A stretch of DNA of 64,000 nt from Draconibacterium orientale (GTDB taxonomy: Bacteria > Bacteroidota > Bacteroidia > Bacteroidales > Prolixibacteraceae): assembly GCF_000626635.1 (NCBI RefSeq), contig NZ_CP007451.1, forward strand, positions 1,798,001-1,862,000, written 5' to 3'. Below, piece after piece: positions 44,726 to 53,140 of this stretch. The notes below the pieces were generated by a model. That model ran no database searches. It was not told the DNA's origin and was given only the letters and a program-made list of their open reading frames with translations. Position numbers and translations under genes: made by a program. Every line of letters starts with the position of its first letter. Position 1 is the first letter of the stretch.

Positions 44726-44730
44726 CTTCC

Positions 44731-45192
44731 TCATTCGTAAAATTCGAACAAATATGCATCTTCATATTTTATTTCATTCCTTCTCAACAACGTTAGATAT
44801 TCATCTTTAAATGAACCTTTCCGATGATGTTCTTCTTGTTTCATGATGTATTGAATAACTCTGTTCCGTTGAGAACGAGAATAGGAAAACGCTCCATAGC
44901 CAGCCTGCCATTCAAACTTCCCGGCAACAAATCCTTTTTCATTTATCCATTTCGATGATTTGGCTTTTGCATTCTTCAAAACATCGGAAACAGAAATTGT
45001 TGGGTGTAATTCAAAAAATATGTGAATGTGGTCTTTGTACCCACCTACCGCTAGCGAATAATTTTTGGTTTCCTTTAATGTTCCTGCCATGTATCGGAAC
45101 AATTCATCCCGCCATTTTTCTGAAATAAAATTGCTTCTCCCTTTTACCGAAAACACGGCATGTATATTCATTTGGGTATAGGTATTTGCCAT
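44731..45192 (-). CDS. REP-associated Y1 transposase (IS200/IS605-like)
   Basis: 153 residues, full length for the family. The HUH motif is in YKDHIHIFFELHP (His-Ile-His) and the catalytic tyrosine is probably in IQYIMKQEEHH. Y1 enzymes cut and join single-stranded DNA at hairpins. Two REP-like hairpins stand on each side in opposite orientation, the layout of a RAYT-REP unit. It lies between the fifth and sixth permease genes, in the same direction, and is probably a later insertion into the array. Confidence 0.92.
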   Translation of the reverse strand: MANTYTQMNIHAVFSVKGRSNFISEKWRDELFRYMAGTLKETKNYSLAVGGYKDHIHIFFELHPTISVSDVLKNAKAKSSKWINEKGFVAGKFEWQAGYGAFSYSRSQRNRVIQYIMKQEEHHRKGSFKDEYLTLLRRNEIKYEDAYLFEFYE

Positions 45193-45224
45193 TGTTATTT
45201 ATTTTTATTCGTAATTGTTATTCT

Positions 45225-45300
45225 GACCAAAACATCATCGCTATGCGATTTAACCAATGAGATAAATCTCATTTCTACCATAACATCGTCGCTACGCGAC
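45225..45300 (-). repeat. REP-like hairpins right of the Y1 transposase
   Basis: On the minus strand GTCGC-GTA-GCGAC (45300-45288) followed by GATGTTATGGTAG, and ATCGC-ATA-GCGAT (45249-45237) followed by GATGTTTTGGTCAG. Same hairpin plus GATGTTNTGGT form as on the left side, opposite orientation. The first begins immediately after the stop of the permease gene at 45303. Confidence 0.75.
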
Positions 45301-45302
45301 TT

Positions 45303-47732
45303 CTATTCATATCTGAGTGCCTCAACAGGATTCTGCGTTGCCGCCCGCCAACTCTGCCAGCTAACCGTTAACAATGCAATTCCCAAAGCCAATACTCCGG
45401 CAAGGGCAAATATCCACCAGCTTAATGTGGTTTTGTAGGCAAAGTTTTCGAGCCATTTATGCATGGCGTAGTAAGCAATGGGTGTGGCAATTACAAAAGC
45501 AATGGCTACCCACTTTACAAAGTCTTTGTTGAGCATGGCGAGTATTTCGGAGATTTTGGCTCCGTTTACTTTGCGGATACCGATTTCTTTCACCCGGGCC
45601 AACGAAATTAACCAGGCAATAGAAAACAGGTTGATTACACAGATAAAAATGGCTACAATAACAAACAGACGGAATATTTTTATGAGCTGCATTTCGTTAT
45701 CAAACTGCCGGTTGTAATAATCTTCAACAACTAAATATTCGAACGGATAATTAGGGAATGTGCGGGTAAATTGCGCTTTAATAAAAGGAATAACGGAAGC
45801 AAAATCAGCAGTTGAGGTTTTAATGGAGTAATTTCCCCAAATCATATTTTCGGTCCAATTGATAATAACCATAGGTTTGTGGCTCTCTTTTGCATTACTA
45901 AAATCCACATTCCCGGTAACTCCAATTACCGACACCTCGAACTTTTGCATACCACTTTCATCTTCCATTTTAATGGCTCTTCCGATGGCCTCATCCGGAT
46001 TTTGAAACCCAAGATATTGTAATCCGGCACGATTGATAATACACGAATTGTTTTGTGCTGAAGTGCCTGTTTCCCGGAAATTAGTTCCGGCCAAAAGCGG
46101 AATATTGTAGTTTTTTATAAAATTGTCGTCGGCAACAATAAGCGCGGCTTTCCCGCCTTTTCCAGTCAGCGTTTCGGTAAAATTAAAGTTGTAGGCCGAC
46201 AAATCTCCCGGTACCACGTTCGAACTCGAAAAACCCAATATTGCACTATTGCTCAACAACTCTTCTTCAAAAGCCTGCAGGTTATTAATTCGCTGCGATG
46301 TTATCCGAAGATTTTTAGGAACCTTAATTACCAGGGTATTTTTCACATCAAAACCTTTGTCTTTGTCCATCAGAAAATTAACCTGCTTACTGATTCCGGT
46401 AATTCCGGCAACAATGGCAATAATTATAACAAACTGGGCAACAACAACTATCTGCCTGAACGACACTCCTTTGGAAACCGGTTTGTAGCGCAATTTCAGC
46501 AACTCCAAACTATTAAAACGGTTAATCATTAATGCAGGAATAACACCGCCGATTACTATGCCCAGAAAAATAATTGAAAACAAAATGGCCAGAAAAAGCG
46601 GGCTGGTAAATACCGGTTTCAGAAAAATTCCGAACTGGTTTTGCATAACAGGAATCAACATCCATCCCACAAGCAGCGAAATACAAACGGCAAAAAAATG
46701 AATAATCAACGATTCGGAAAGCGAGGCCCATACAATCTCGGAACGTGTGGCACCGTTTATTTTTTTGATTCCGGTTTTGGGGGCGGAATGAATTAACCTC
46801 GAAAAAGCAAACTGAATGTAATTGAATCCTGATGCGCAAAGAATTAGAATTCCGATGATAAAAACAAGAATTACATATTGTGCACGCGAATTTGTTTCCA
46901 GCTCGTTTTTTAATTCTGAATGCAGATGAATATCGTTCAGCGGTTGAAGATGATAAACATGCTTAACGTTACTTTTTTCGAATTGTAACTTTTTATTTTC
47001 TGCAACAATCGCATTTACTGCTGCTTCAATCTGTTTTACAGCTGCATTATTGTCCAGTTTCAGATAGGTATAAAATCCGGTTTCGCCCCACTGTGCCTTT
47101 GCCGGTGGCGGCAGGTGCATATCGTCGTGAAAGGAAAGCAAAATTTCGGCAGAAAAATGTGCCTGCTCCGGAAGGTCTTTAAAAACACCTTCAATGGTAT
47201 ATTCAAAAACCGGGTATTTAAATAAAACCTGGCCAACAGGGTTAACATCTCCGAAATACTTTTTGGCAGTTCTTTCGGATATAACAGCCGTGTAGGGCCG
47301 GGTTAACACCTCTGATTTCCAGCCCTGGGTTAATGCAATTGAAAACACATCGAGGAAACCGGCAGAGGCATGATAAACATGATTGTTGGAGAAAATTTCG
47401 TCGCCAATTTTATATTGCGGATTGTTTGTTCCGGTAAGATAACCGGCCGCCACAACCTGCGGATATTCGTCTTTTAAGGTAGCTGCCACCCCGCGTTCGC
47501 ATTGCGGAATTGAAAGACTCAATTCGTTTCCGCTGTAAATATCGGTGCTTACCCGGTAAATTTGTTTGTTACCGGGAAATACACGGTCGTAACCTTTTTC
47601 GTAAAACACATACCCCGACACGAGAATAAACGTAACCAAACCAATGCAAAGAGAAAGGAGAAGAAATGCTGAATTTCCTTTTTCACGAACCAGGTTTCTA
47701 AAAGCCATTTTAATGTGATAAAACTGTTTCAT
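45303..47732 (-). CDS. ABC transporter permease, FtsX/MacB type (fifth of the array)
   Basis: 809 residues. Helix at about 20-42, periplasmic domain 1, helices at about 285-305, 335-360 and 380-405, periplasmic domain 2, helices in the last 130 residues. Coupling motifs are APKTGIKKINGATRSEI (middle) and VKEIGIRKVNGAKISEI (end). The last 50 residues (WLENFAYKTTLSWWIFALAG and on to NPVEALRYE) are nearly identical in protein and DNA to three other permeases of the array, although the rest is divergent. Its end has no palindromic module, only REP hairpins. No own ATPase; expected to use the one at 58072-58770. Confidence 0.9.
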   Translation of the reverse strand: MKQFYHIKMAFRNLVREKGNSAFLLLSLCIGLVTFILVSGYVFYEKGYDRVFPGNKQIYRVSTDIYSGNELSLSIPQCERGVAATLKDEYPQVVAAGYLTGTNNPQYKIGDEIFSNNHVYHASAGFLDVFSIALTQGWKSEVLTRPYTAVISERTAKKYFGDVNPVGQVLFKYPVFEYTIEGVFKDLPEQAHFSAEILLSFHDDMHLPPPAKAQWGETGFYTYLKLDNNAAVKQIEAAVNAIVAENKKLQFEKSNVKHVYHLQPLNDIHLHSELKNELETNSRAQYVILVFIIGILILCASGFNYIQFAFSRLIHSAPKTGIKKINGATRSEIVWASLSESLIIHFFAVCISLLVGWMLIPVMQNQFGIFLKPVFTSPLFLAILFSIIFLGIVIGGVIPALMINRFNSLELLKLRYKPVSKGVSFRQIVVVAQFVIIIAIVAGITGISKQVNFLMDKDKGFDVKNTLVIKVPKNLRITSQRINNLQAFEEELLSNSAILGFSSSNVVPGDLSAYNFNFTETLTGKGGKAALIVADDNFIKNYNIPLLAGTNFRETGTSAQNNSCIINRAGLQYLGFQNPDEAIGRAIKMEDESGMQKFEVSVIGVTGNVDFSNAKESHKPMVIINWTENMIWGNYSIKTSTADFASVIPFIKAQFTRTFPNYPFEYLVVEDYYNRQFDNEMQLIKIFRLFVIVAIFICVINLFSIAWLISLARVKEIGIRKVNGAKISEILAMLNKDFVKWVAIAFVIATPIAYYAMHKWLENFAYKTTLSWWIFALAGVLALGIALLTVSWQSWRAATQNPVEALRYE

Positions 47733-47780
47733 TTTTGATTTTATTTTATCGGTTTATTTTTGATCGTTTTAAATTTCTAT

Positions 47781-47846
47781 TTATTCGTATAGTAAAGCGT
47801 CCTCCCCAACGATTCTGTCGGGATTACGCGTAGCTGCCGCCAGCTT
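47781..47846 (-). pseudogene. Remnant of a permease gene 3' end
   Basis: On the minus strand 47846-47820 matches the DNA for the shared SWRAATRNP tail with one G missing. Then 18 unrelated bases, then 21 bases encoding DALLYE-stop (47801-47781). It lies in the gap before the permease at 45303-47732 and has no gene body, so it is a decayed or displaced gene end. Confidence 0.65.
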
Positions 47847-47860
47847 TCCTCTTCTTCCTC

Positions 47861-48013
47861 ATCCCTAAATCCTCCCGATTACAATCGGGACAAGCTCTGA
47901 GGGGGACTTTTTCGTATCTCCGATTGTCAACTCATTTATTTTGTTTTTATCCTTCATATTATTCTCAAATCTTCTTTTTCCTGCGGCCAGAAGCCCCTTT
48001 AGGGATTGGGGAA
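47861..48013. repeat. About 150-base repeat, copy 2
   Basis: Homologous to 42048-42201: same start ATCCCTAAATCCTCCCGATT, same palindrome CCCGATTACAATCGGG and same end with CCCCTTTAGGG. With the remnant and the end-module, it fills the 345-base gap between two permease genes (47733-48077). Confidence 0.85.
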
Positions 48014-48021
48014 AAACGAAA

Positions 48022-48101
48022 CTATTCATATCGGAGTGCCTCAATCCCGATACGCTTTGCTATCGAGGATCTCCGCCTTACTCATACCGTAAGGCTTCGA
48101 C
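48022..48101 (-). repeat. Palindromic end-module at the 3' end of the fourth permease
   Basis: Gene end EALRYE-stop (48098-48078) lies within hairpin GCCTTAC/GTAAGGC; then GATCCTCGATA/TATCGGGATT; then another 21 bases encoding EALRYE-stop (48042-48022) with different codons. Confidence 0.85.
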
Positions 48102-50411
48102 AGGATTTCGCGTAGCAGCCCGCCAGCTTTGCCAACTTACCGTTAGCAGTGCAATTCCCAGTGCGAGTATTCCGGCCAAAGCAAATATCCACCAACTTAA
48201 AGTGGTTTTGTAGGCAAAGTTTTCGAGCCATTTATGCATGGCGTACCAGGCAATGGGCGTGGCAATTACTACAGCCGCAATTACCCAAAGCACAAAATCT
48301 TTGTTTAGCAAAAACAGTATTTCCGAAACGGTTGCTCCGTTTACTTTACGCACTCCAATTTCTTTGGTCCGGTTCAGACTGATCAGGAAGATCTGCCCCA
48401 AAATCCCCATACAAGTCAATACAATGGCGATAAACGAAAAGAAGGAAATCGACTTTGAAAGTTTATCTTCTTTGATATACATGGCCTGAAACTGGTCGTC
48501 GTAAAAAGTAAATTCCATGGGGTCATCCGGTAACATGGTTTCCCATACTTTTCGAAGTTCATTGATTTGTTGCCCGATGTTTCCGGGATTCAGTCGCAGT
48601 GAAAGCGTATTGTACTCCCTGTCCGATTCGTAAATCAAAGCAACCGGACTTAAAGAAGAATGCAGTGACTCCACATTAAAGTTATTTACTGTGCCCACAA
48701 CATCATAACCGCCTTCTCGCCCATTTTTAAATTTCTTACCGTCAATATTTTCCCAACCATAACGTTTTACTGCAGCTTCATTCATCAGGCAAGACTTTCC
48801 TTTATCGCCCGCTAAAAAATTTCGGCCATCAAGCAACTGAACTCCCATTGTTTTCAGGAAATTTTCAGTCACATAAATACAGTTCACCATAAATTCATCG
48901 TCTTCTACCCCACTTCCCATGCTCATATTAATATTCCCCGGATAACCGTTACTCAAGGCACTACTTGATACAAAAGAAAGATCGCTGATTTCATTTCTCA
49001 AAGCCGTCTGATTTTCGAACAACCACGGGAGTTCGATTCTCACCAGGTGTTCTTCGTTAAAACCTAAATCAAAGTGTTTTACATACTGCAGCTGTTTAAA
49101 AATAAGCATCACCACTGCAATCAATGCTATGGAAACTGTTAGCTGAAAGGTAAGCATAAGCTGTTTCCCGATTTGTTTTCCGTTTCTTTTCCGTCCTCCC
49201 TGCAGAAAATCGACAATATTAAACTGCGATAGAATATAGATAGGCGCTAAACTGTTCAGAAGAATAATGCAAGCTATGGTGCCAAGAAAAACAGGCAACA
49301 AATGTTGAAGGTTTACATCGGAAAGTTGAATTTCTCTTCCAAATAAGGTTTCGGTTGTCGGTAAAAGAAGCGACACCAGCGCGATTGAAATAGTTAGTGC
49401 AATTAATATTCCTAATGTAACTTCAATAAGCGAATCGACAAGCAAATGTGGTTTCCCGGCACCATTGGTTTTGTTGATACCAATTTCTTTCATTTTTGCA
49501 TACTGCATCGACACCGTGTAATTCAGATAATTAATGCTCGAAAGGAGAATAATCAGAATGGCAATTGCCATAAAAATGAACAGCATTTTTGAATTGCCTT
49601 TGGTGTGCTCATCTGTCCAACCCAATTTTGTTGGAGAAAGATAAATATCAGATAAACTTTGCAGCGCCAGGCTATCGGTAGTTGTATTGAACTGCCCGAT
49701 AGAAGCATTCATCTTGTCTGAAAAATCATCAGGATCGATATCATTTTTTAGCAAGAGAAAGTGCTCGGTTGGAAATATACAAACGCCGTTATTGCAGGCT
49801 TGTGCCATCTGAAAGTCCTCATTTTCGCTGTTCAAAAGTAACTCTGCTTTAAAACTCGAATTTTCGGGCAAGTCTTGCATAACAGCCGTAACCGTTGCGG
49901 TAAAAAATTCCTCCTTAATCGTCTTTCCTAACGGGTTCTCATCTCCAAAAAGTTTTTTGGCCACCGACTCAGTTATTACTGCCGAGTTCAACTGACTAAA
50001 AGGCTTCTCTTCCAGGCTGGATAAAACGGGTATTGAAAATACATTGAAAAAGTTATTATTCGTAGAAATAATGTATTCAACGCGTGTGTAATTTCGTGTT
50101 TCAGGATCTTTTAGCGTGATAGGAAAATAAGAGAAAGCGAGTGGACAAGTTGTTTCAACATCCGGGTAGTGTTCAGCAATTACAGCATTTATTTTGTAGT
50201 CGAGTCCCGATTCATTCTTTTTCGCATCGTACAAACGATAAATTTTTTCATGCCGGGCAAAGTGTTTGTCCACATTGTGTTCAGCACTGTAGTATAAGGC
50301 AATTAAAATACTGGCCGTAAAACCGATAGCAAACCCACCGATAATAAGCGATGAATACAGCTTGTTCTTCAACAAATTCCTGAATGCCAGTTTTATTTTA
50401 AATCGTAACAT
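48078..50411 (-). CDS. ABC transporter permease, FtsX/MacB type (fourth of the array)
   Basis: 777 residues from the ATG at 50411 (MLRFKIKLAFRNLLKNK); the open frame extends 11 codons, but the family begins here. Standard two-unit FtsX/MacB layout with helices near 20-40, 275-300, 330-355, 375-400 and three at the end. Coupling motifs are MKEIGINKTNGAGKPHL and TKEIGVRKVNGATVSEI. The last 50 residues are the shared array tail. The terminal six codons and stop are inside a palindromic module that is followed by an older copy of the same codons. Expected substrate and ATPase as for the array. Confidence 0.9.
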   Translation of the reverse strand: MLRFKIKLAFRNLLKNKLYSSLIIGGFAIGFTASILIALYYSAEHNVDKHFARHEKIYRLYDAKKNESGLDYKINAVIAEHYPDVETTCPLAFSYFPITLKDPETRNYTRVEYIISTNNNFFNVFSIPVLSSLEEKPFSQLNSAVITESVAKKLFGDENPLGKTIKEEFFTATVTAVMQDLPENSSFKAELLLNSENEDFQMAQACNNGVCIFPTEHFLLLKNDIDPDDFSDKMNASIGQFNTTTDSLALQSLSDIYLSPTKLGWTDEHTKGNSKMLFIFMAIAILIILLSSINYLNYTVSMQYAKMKEIGINKTNGAGKPHLLVDSLIEVTLGILIALTISIALVSLLLPTTETLFGREIQLSDVNLQHLLPVFLGTIACIILLNSLAPIYILSQFNIVDFLQGGRKRNGKQIGKQLMLTFQLTVSIALIAVVMLIFKQLQYVKHFDLGFNEEHLVRIELPWLFENQTALRNEISDLSFVSSSALSNGYPGNINMSMGSGVEDDEFMVNCIYVTENFLKTMGVQLLDGRNFLAGDKGKSCLMNEAAVKRYGWENIDGKKFKNGREGGYDVVGTVNNFNVESLHSSLSPVALIYESDREYNTLSLRLNPGNIGQQINELRKVWETMLPDDPMEFTFYDDQFQAMYIKEDKLSKSISFFSFIAIVLTCMGILGQIFLISLNRTKEIGVRKVNGATVSEILFLLNKDFVLWVIAAVVIATPIAWYAMHKWLENFAYKTTLSWWIFALAGILALGIALLTVSWQSWRAATRNPVEALRYE

Positions 50412-50484
50412 AGTTTTTTGCATTGCGCGCAGAGCATGGAGCAAAGCGAAACAGAATTCACTTCTCCCCCAGCTCTTTGCTTAT

Positions 50485-50692
50485 TTATTCATATCTCAAC
50501 GCGTCAATACTAACGAAACTTCGTTTGTCAGCATCTACGCACTTCTCACTACTCGTATCGTAGAGCTTCAATCCCGATACGCTTTGCTATCGAGGATCTC
50601 CGCCTTACTCATACCGTAAGGCTTCGACCCCGATGCTTCGATCGGGATTCCTGCCTACCGCAGGCAGATCCTCACTCATATCTGAGTGACTC
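50485..50692 (-). repeat. Stack of palindromic end-modules after the third permease
   Basis: Four successive copies of the six terminal codons plus stop on the minus strand: ESLRYE 50692-50672 (the gene's own), EALRYE 50625-50605, EALRYE 50569-50549 and DALRYE 50505-50485, spaced 67, 56 and 64 bases. The spacers contain hairpins CCTGC/GCAGG with CCCGAT/ATCGGG, then GATCCTCGATA/TATCGGGATT, then AACGAA/TTCGTT. The first three stop regions are themselves palindromic (CACTCA/TGAGTG, GCCTTAC/GTAAGGC, CTAC/GTAG). Confidence 0.85.
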
Positions 50693-53047
50693 AACAGGAT
50701 TTCGCGTAGCAGCCCGCCAGCTTTGCCAACTAACTGTTAGTAGCGCAATGCCCAAAGCCAACACTCCGGCCAGTGCAAATATCCACCAGCTTAGTGTGGT
50801 TTTGTAGGCGAAGTTTTCGAGCCATTTATTCATGGCGTACCAGGCAATAGGCGTTGCAATTCCAATGGCAATTACCACCCATTTAATAAAGTCTTTATTC
50901 AGCATGGTAAGTATCTCTGCAACTTTGGCACCGTTTACTTTACGGATGCCAATTTCCTTTATCTTATTTTCACTCGATATTGCAGCTTGTCCGAAGAGCC
51001 CCAAACAGGCAATAAACACAGCCAACAGGGTAAAGAAATTAAGGATACCGGCAATTTGATTATCCTTCTTGTATAAATCTTCGTAATCCTGATTAAGAAA
51101 ATGATACTCAAATGGTATCCCCGGATTATTTTCGGTCCAGATGTTTTCAACAAATTCGATCGTTGCCGGAATATCGCCGCTTATTCTGAAAAACAAGGAG
51201 CTGAAATAGGATTCTTCCGCTTCGTTGTTATACAAATGAAATACCTGAGGATTTACTTTCTGATGGAGCGATTTAAAATAAGTATCCTTTATAACACCTA
51301 AAATTATTCCCTTTTTCCCGTAAAGCGAAAATTCGGCACCAACAGGATCTGTCAATCCCATTAAACGCAAAGCTTCCTCGTTTACAATATAATTTTGCTT
51401 GTCGGCAGTAATTTCATTTGAAAAATTACGACCTGCAACAAACTCAACATTCATCATCTCCAGGTAATGGTCGTCGATGCGTGTGGTTTCCATCGCCACA
51501 GGATGCGCAGTATTTTGGTTCTGCCATTCTCCGTTTTGTTTCCACGAAATCCCAACAGTTCCGTTCACCTGACTAAACGGGGGACAATCTTTTAAACTAA
51601 TTTCAGTAATGTTCGGATTTTCAGACAATGAATGCCTCACCACCGAAATTTTCTGATTTATATTTCCCCTTAAATAAGTGTATGCAATCTGATCGGTTTC
51701 AAATCCAAGTTTTTTGTGGTTGATATACTGCATCTGTTTGTTTACACCAATGGCAGCCACAATAAGTAAAACTGCGATAACATTCTGAAAAACCACCATA
51801 CTTTTCAAAACACCTGACTTTTGCTTGTTGTAACGATTCATCAGTTCGATAGCTTTAGCACGCGAAAACACAAGTGCCGGATAAATTGTACAAAGCGTGA
51901 GGGTAAAAAACAATACCAGCGCCATGATGCCAATAAATCGAGGCGTAAAAATATGTTCATTAAAAGGCTTTCCAATCATGTTTTGAAATGGAGCCCGAAC
52001 CACACCTATAACTATTATCGCCAAAATGAACGAAACAATTATTAGTGCGGCATTTTCAGCAATACTATTCAGAAAAACCGTTTTGCGGCTTGCTCCACAT
52101 ACTTTTGCAACAGATGTGGCCTTTTGCCTTTTTGCAAACATCGAAACGGTAAGATTAACAAAGTTGATGCAGGCAAGTAACAAAATCAGCAAAGCAACCG
52201 AACCAAAAATGTATAAATAGCGGAAGTCGCCTGTTTCTCCCAAACGGTTGTTAACCGAGTAGTCGAGATAAATACTCCCCAATGGCCGCAGATATGCAGA
52301 TATTTCACCGGATTGAAGGTGTGGCATTCCGTTCGACTTTGCAACTCTTGTAATTTCTTGCCCGGTGTTTTCAGGATCGCTACCCGGAGTTAATAAAACA
52401 TAAGTACGAAAATTGGGATCGCCCCATAATAACCCGCAGAAATGGTATTGCTCCAGCAGTTTTTGCGGTAAAACATAATCGAACTGAATGTGCGATTGTG
52501 ACGGTAAATCTTTGATTACTGCATAAATCGTAACAAACTCTTTTCCTCTTATCTGAATTTCTTTTCCCAAAGGATCTTCATTCCTAAAATAGCGTTTGGC
52601 AAACGATTCGGTAATAACTATTCCTTCTACCTGCTCCAGCGCTTTAACCGGGTCTCCGTACAAACTCTGAAAACTAAACATTCGGAATAACTGTGGATCG
52701 GCAGTAATTCCGTTCTCTTCGAAATACATATTTTCCTTGTATTTAAAGGCAAATCCGGGAGCATTTCTTAAACGCACAGCCAGCTTTACATTTGCAATCT
52801 CATCTTCGATTACAGGTGCCAGCGGGTTGGGTGTTCCCGCCATCGACATCTCTTCTTTTTGATTTTTGAAATTAATCTGGTAGATATCGGTATAGTTTGT
52901 ATTAAACTTGTCATATTCTGTTTCGTTGTAAATCCATGCCAGAATAATAAAAACACAAGTCAGGCCAATTGTTAGCCCCAAAAGATTGAGCACAGAAAAC
53001 AACTTGTGCTTCAATAAACTTCGGATTATCATTTTCAGATTTTTCAT
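50672..53047 (-). CDS. ABC transporter permease, FtsX/MacB type (third of the array)
   Basis: 791 residues. Helix at about 15-38, periplasmic domain 1, helices near 285-305, 335-360 and 380-400, periplasmic domain 2, three helices at the end. In the middle coupling loop it has KATSVAKVCGASRKTV in place of KEIGIRK, so the first half may not engage the ATPase in the usual way. The second loop is KIKEIGIRKVNGAKVAEI. Shared array tail, ending NPVESLRYE. The 3' end is followed by three more copies of the terminal codons. No own ATPase. Confidence 0.9.
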   Translation of the reverse strand: MKNLKMIIRSLLKHKLFSVLNLLGLTIGLTCVFIILAWIYNETEYDKFNTNYTDIYQINFKNQKEEMSMAGTPNPLAPVIEDEIANVKLAVRLRNAPGFAFKYKENMYFEENGITADPQLFRMFSFQSLYGDPVKALEQVEGIVITESFAKRYFRNEDPLGKEIQIRGKEFVTIYAVIKDLPSQSHIQFDYVLPQKLLEQYHFCGLLWGDPNFRTYVLLTPGSDPENTGQEITRVAKSNGMPHLQSGEISAYLRPLGSIYLDYSVNNRLGETGDFRYLYIFGSVALLILLLACINFVNLTVSMFAKRQKATSVAKVCGASRKTVFLNSIAENAALIIVSFILAIIVIGVVRAPFQNMIGKPFNEHIFTPRFIGIMALVLFFTLTLCTIYPALVFSRAKAIELMNRYNKQKSGVLKSMVVFQNVIAVLLIVAAIGVNKQMQYINHKKLGFETDQIAYTYLRGNINQKISVVRHSLSENPNITEISLKDCPPFSQVNGTVGISWKQNGEWQNQNTAHPVAMETTRIDDHYLEMMNVEFVAGRNFSNEITADKQNYIVNEEALRLMGLTDPVGAEFSLYGKKGIILGVIKDTYFKSLHQKVNPQVFHLYNNEAEESYFSSLFFRISGDIPATIEFVENIWTENNPGIPFEYHFLNQDYEDLYKKDNQIAGILNFFTLLAVFIACLGLFGQAAISSENKIKEIGIRKVNGAKVAEILTMLNKDFIKWVVIAIGIATPIAWYAMNKWLENFAYKTTLSWWIFALAGVLALGIALLTVSWQSWRAATRNPVESLRYE

Positions 53048-53062
53048 TCTTAACTTGTTTTG

Positions 53063-53140
53063 TTATTCGTATCTCAAAGCCTCAATCCCGATACTTCGCT
53101 ATCGGGGATCTCTGCCTTACTCGTACCGTAAGGCTTCGAC
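53063..53140 (-). repeat. Palindromic end-module at the 3' end of the second permease
   Basis: Gene end EALRYE-stop at 53137-53117 inside hairpin GCCTTAC/GTAAGGC; then GATCCCCGATA/TATCGGGATT; then a second EALRYE-stop (53083-53063) with different codons. Confidence 0.85.
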
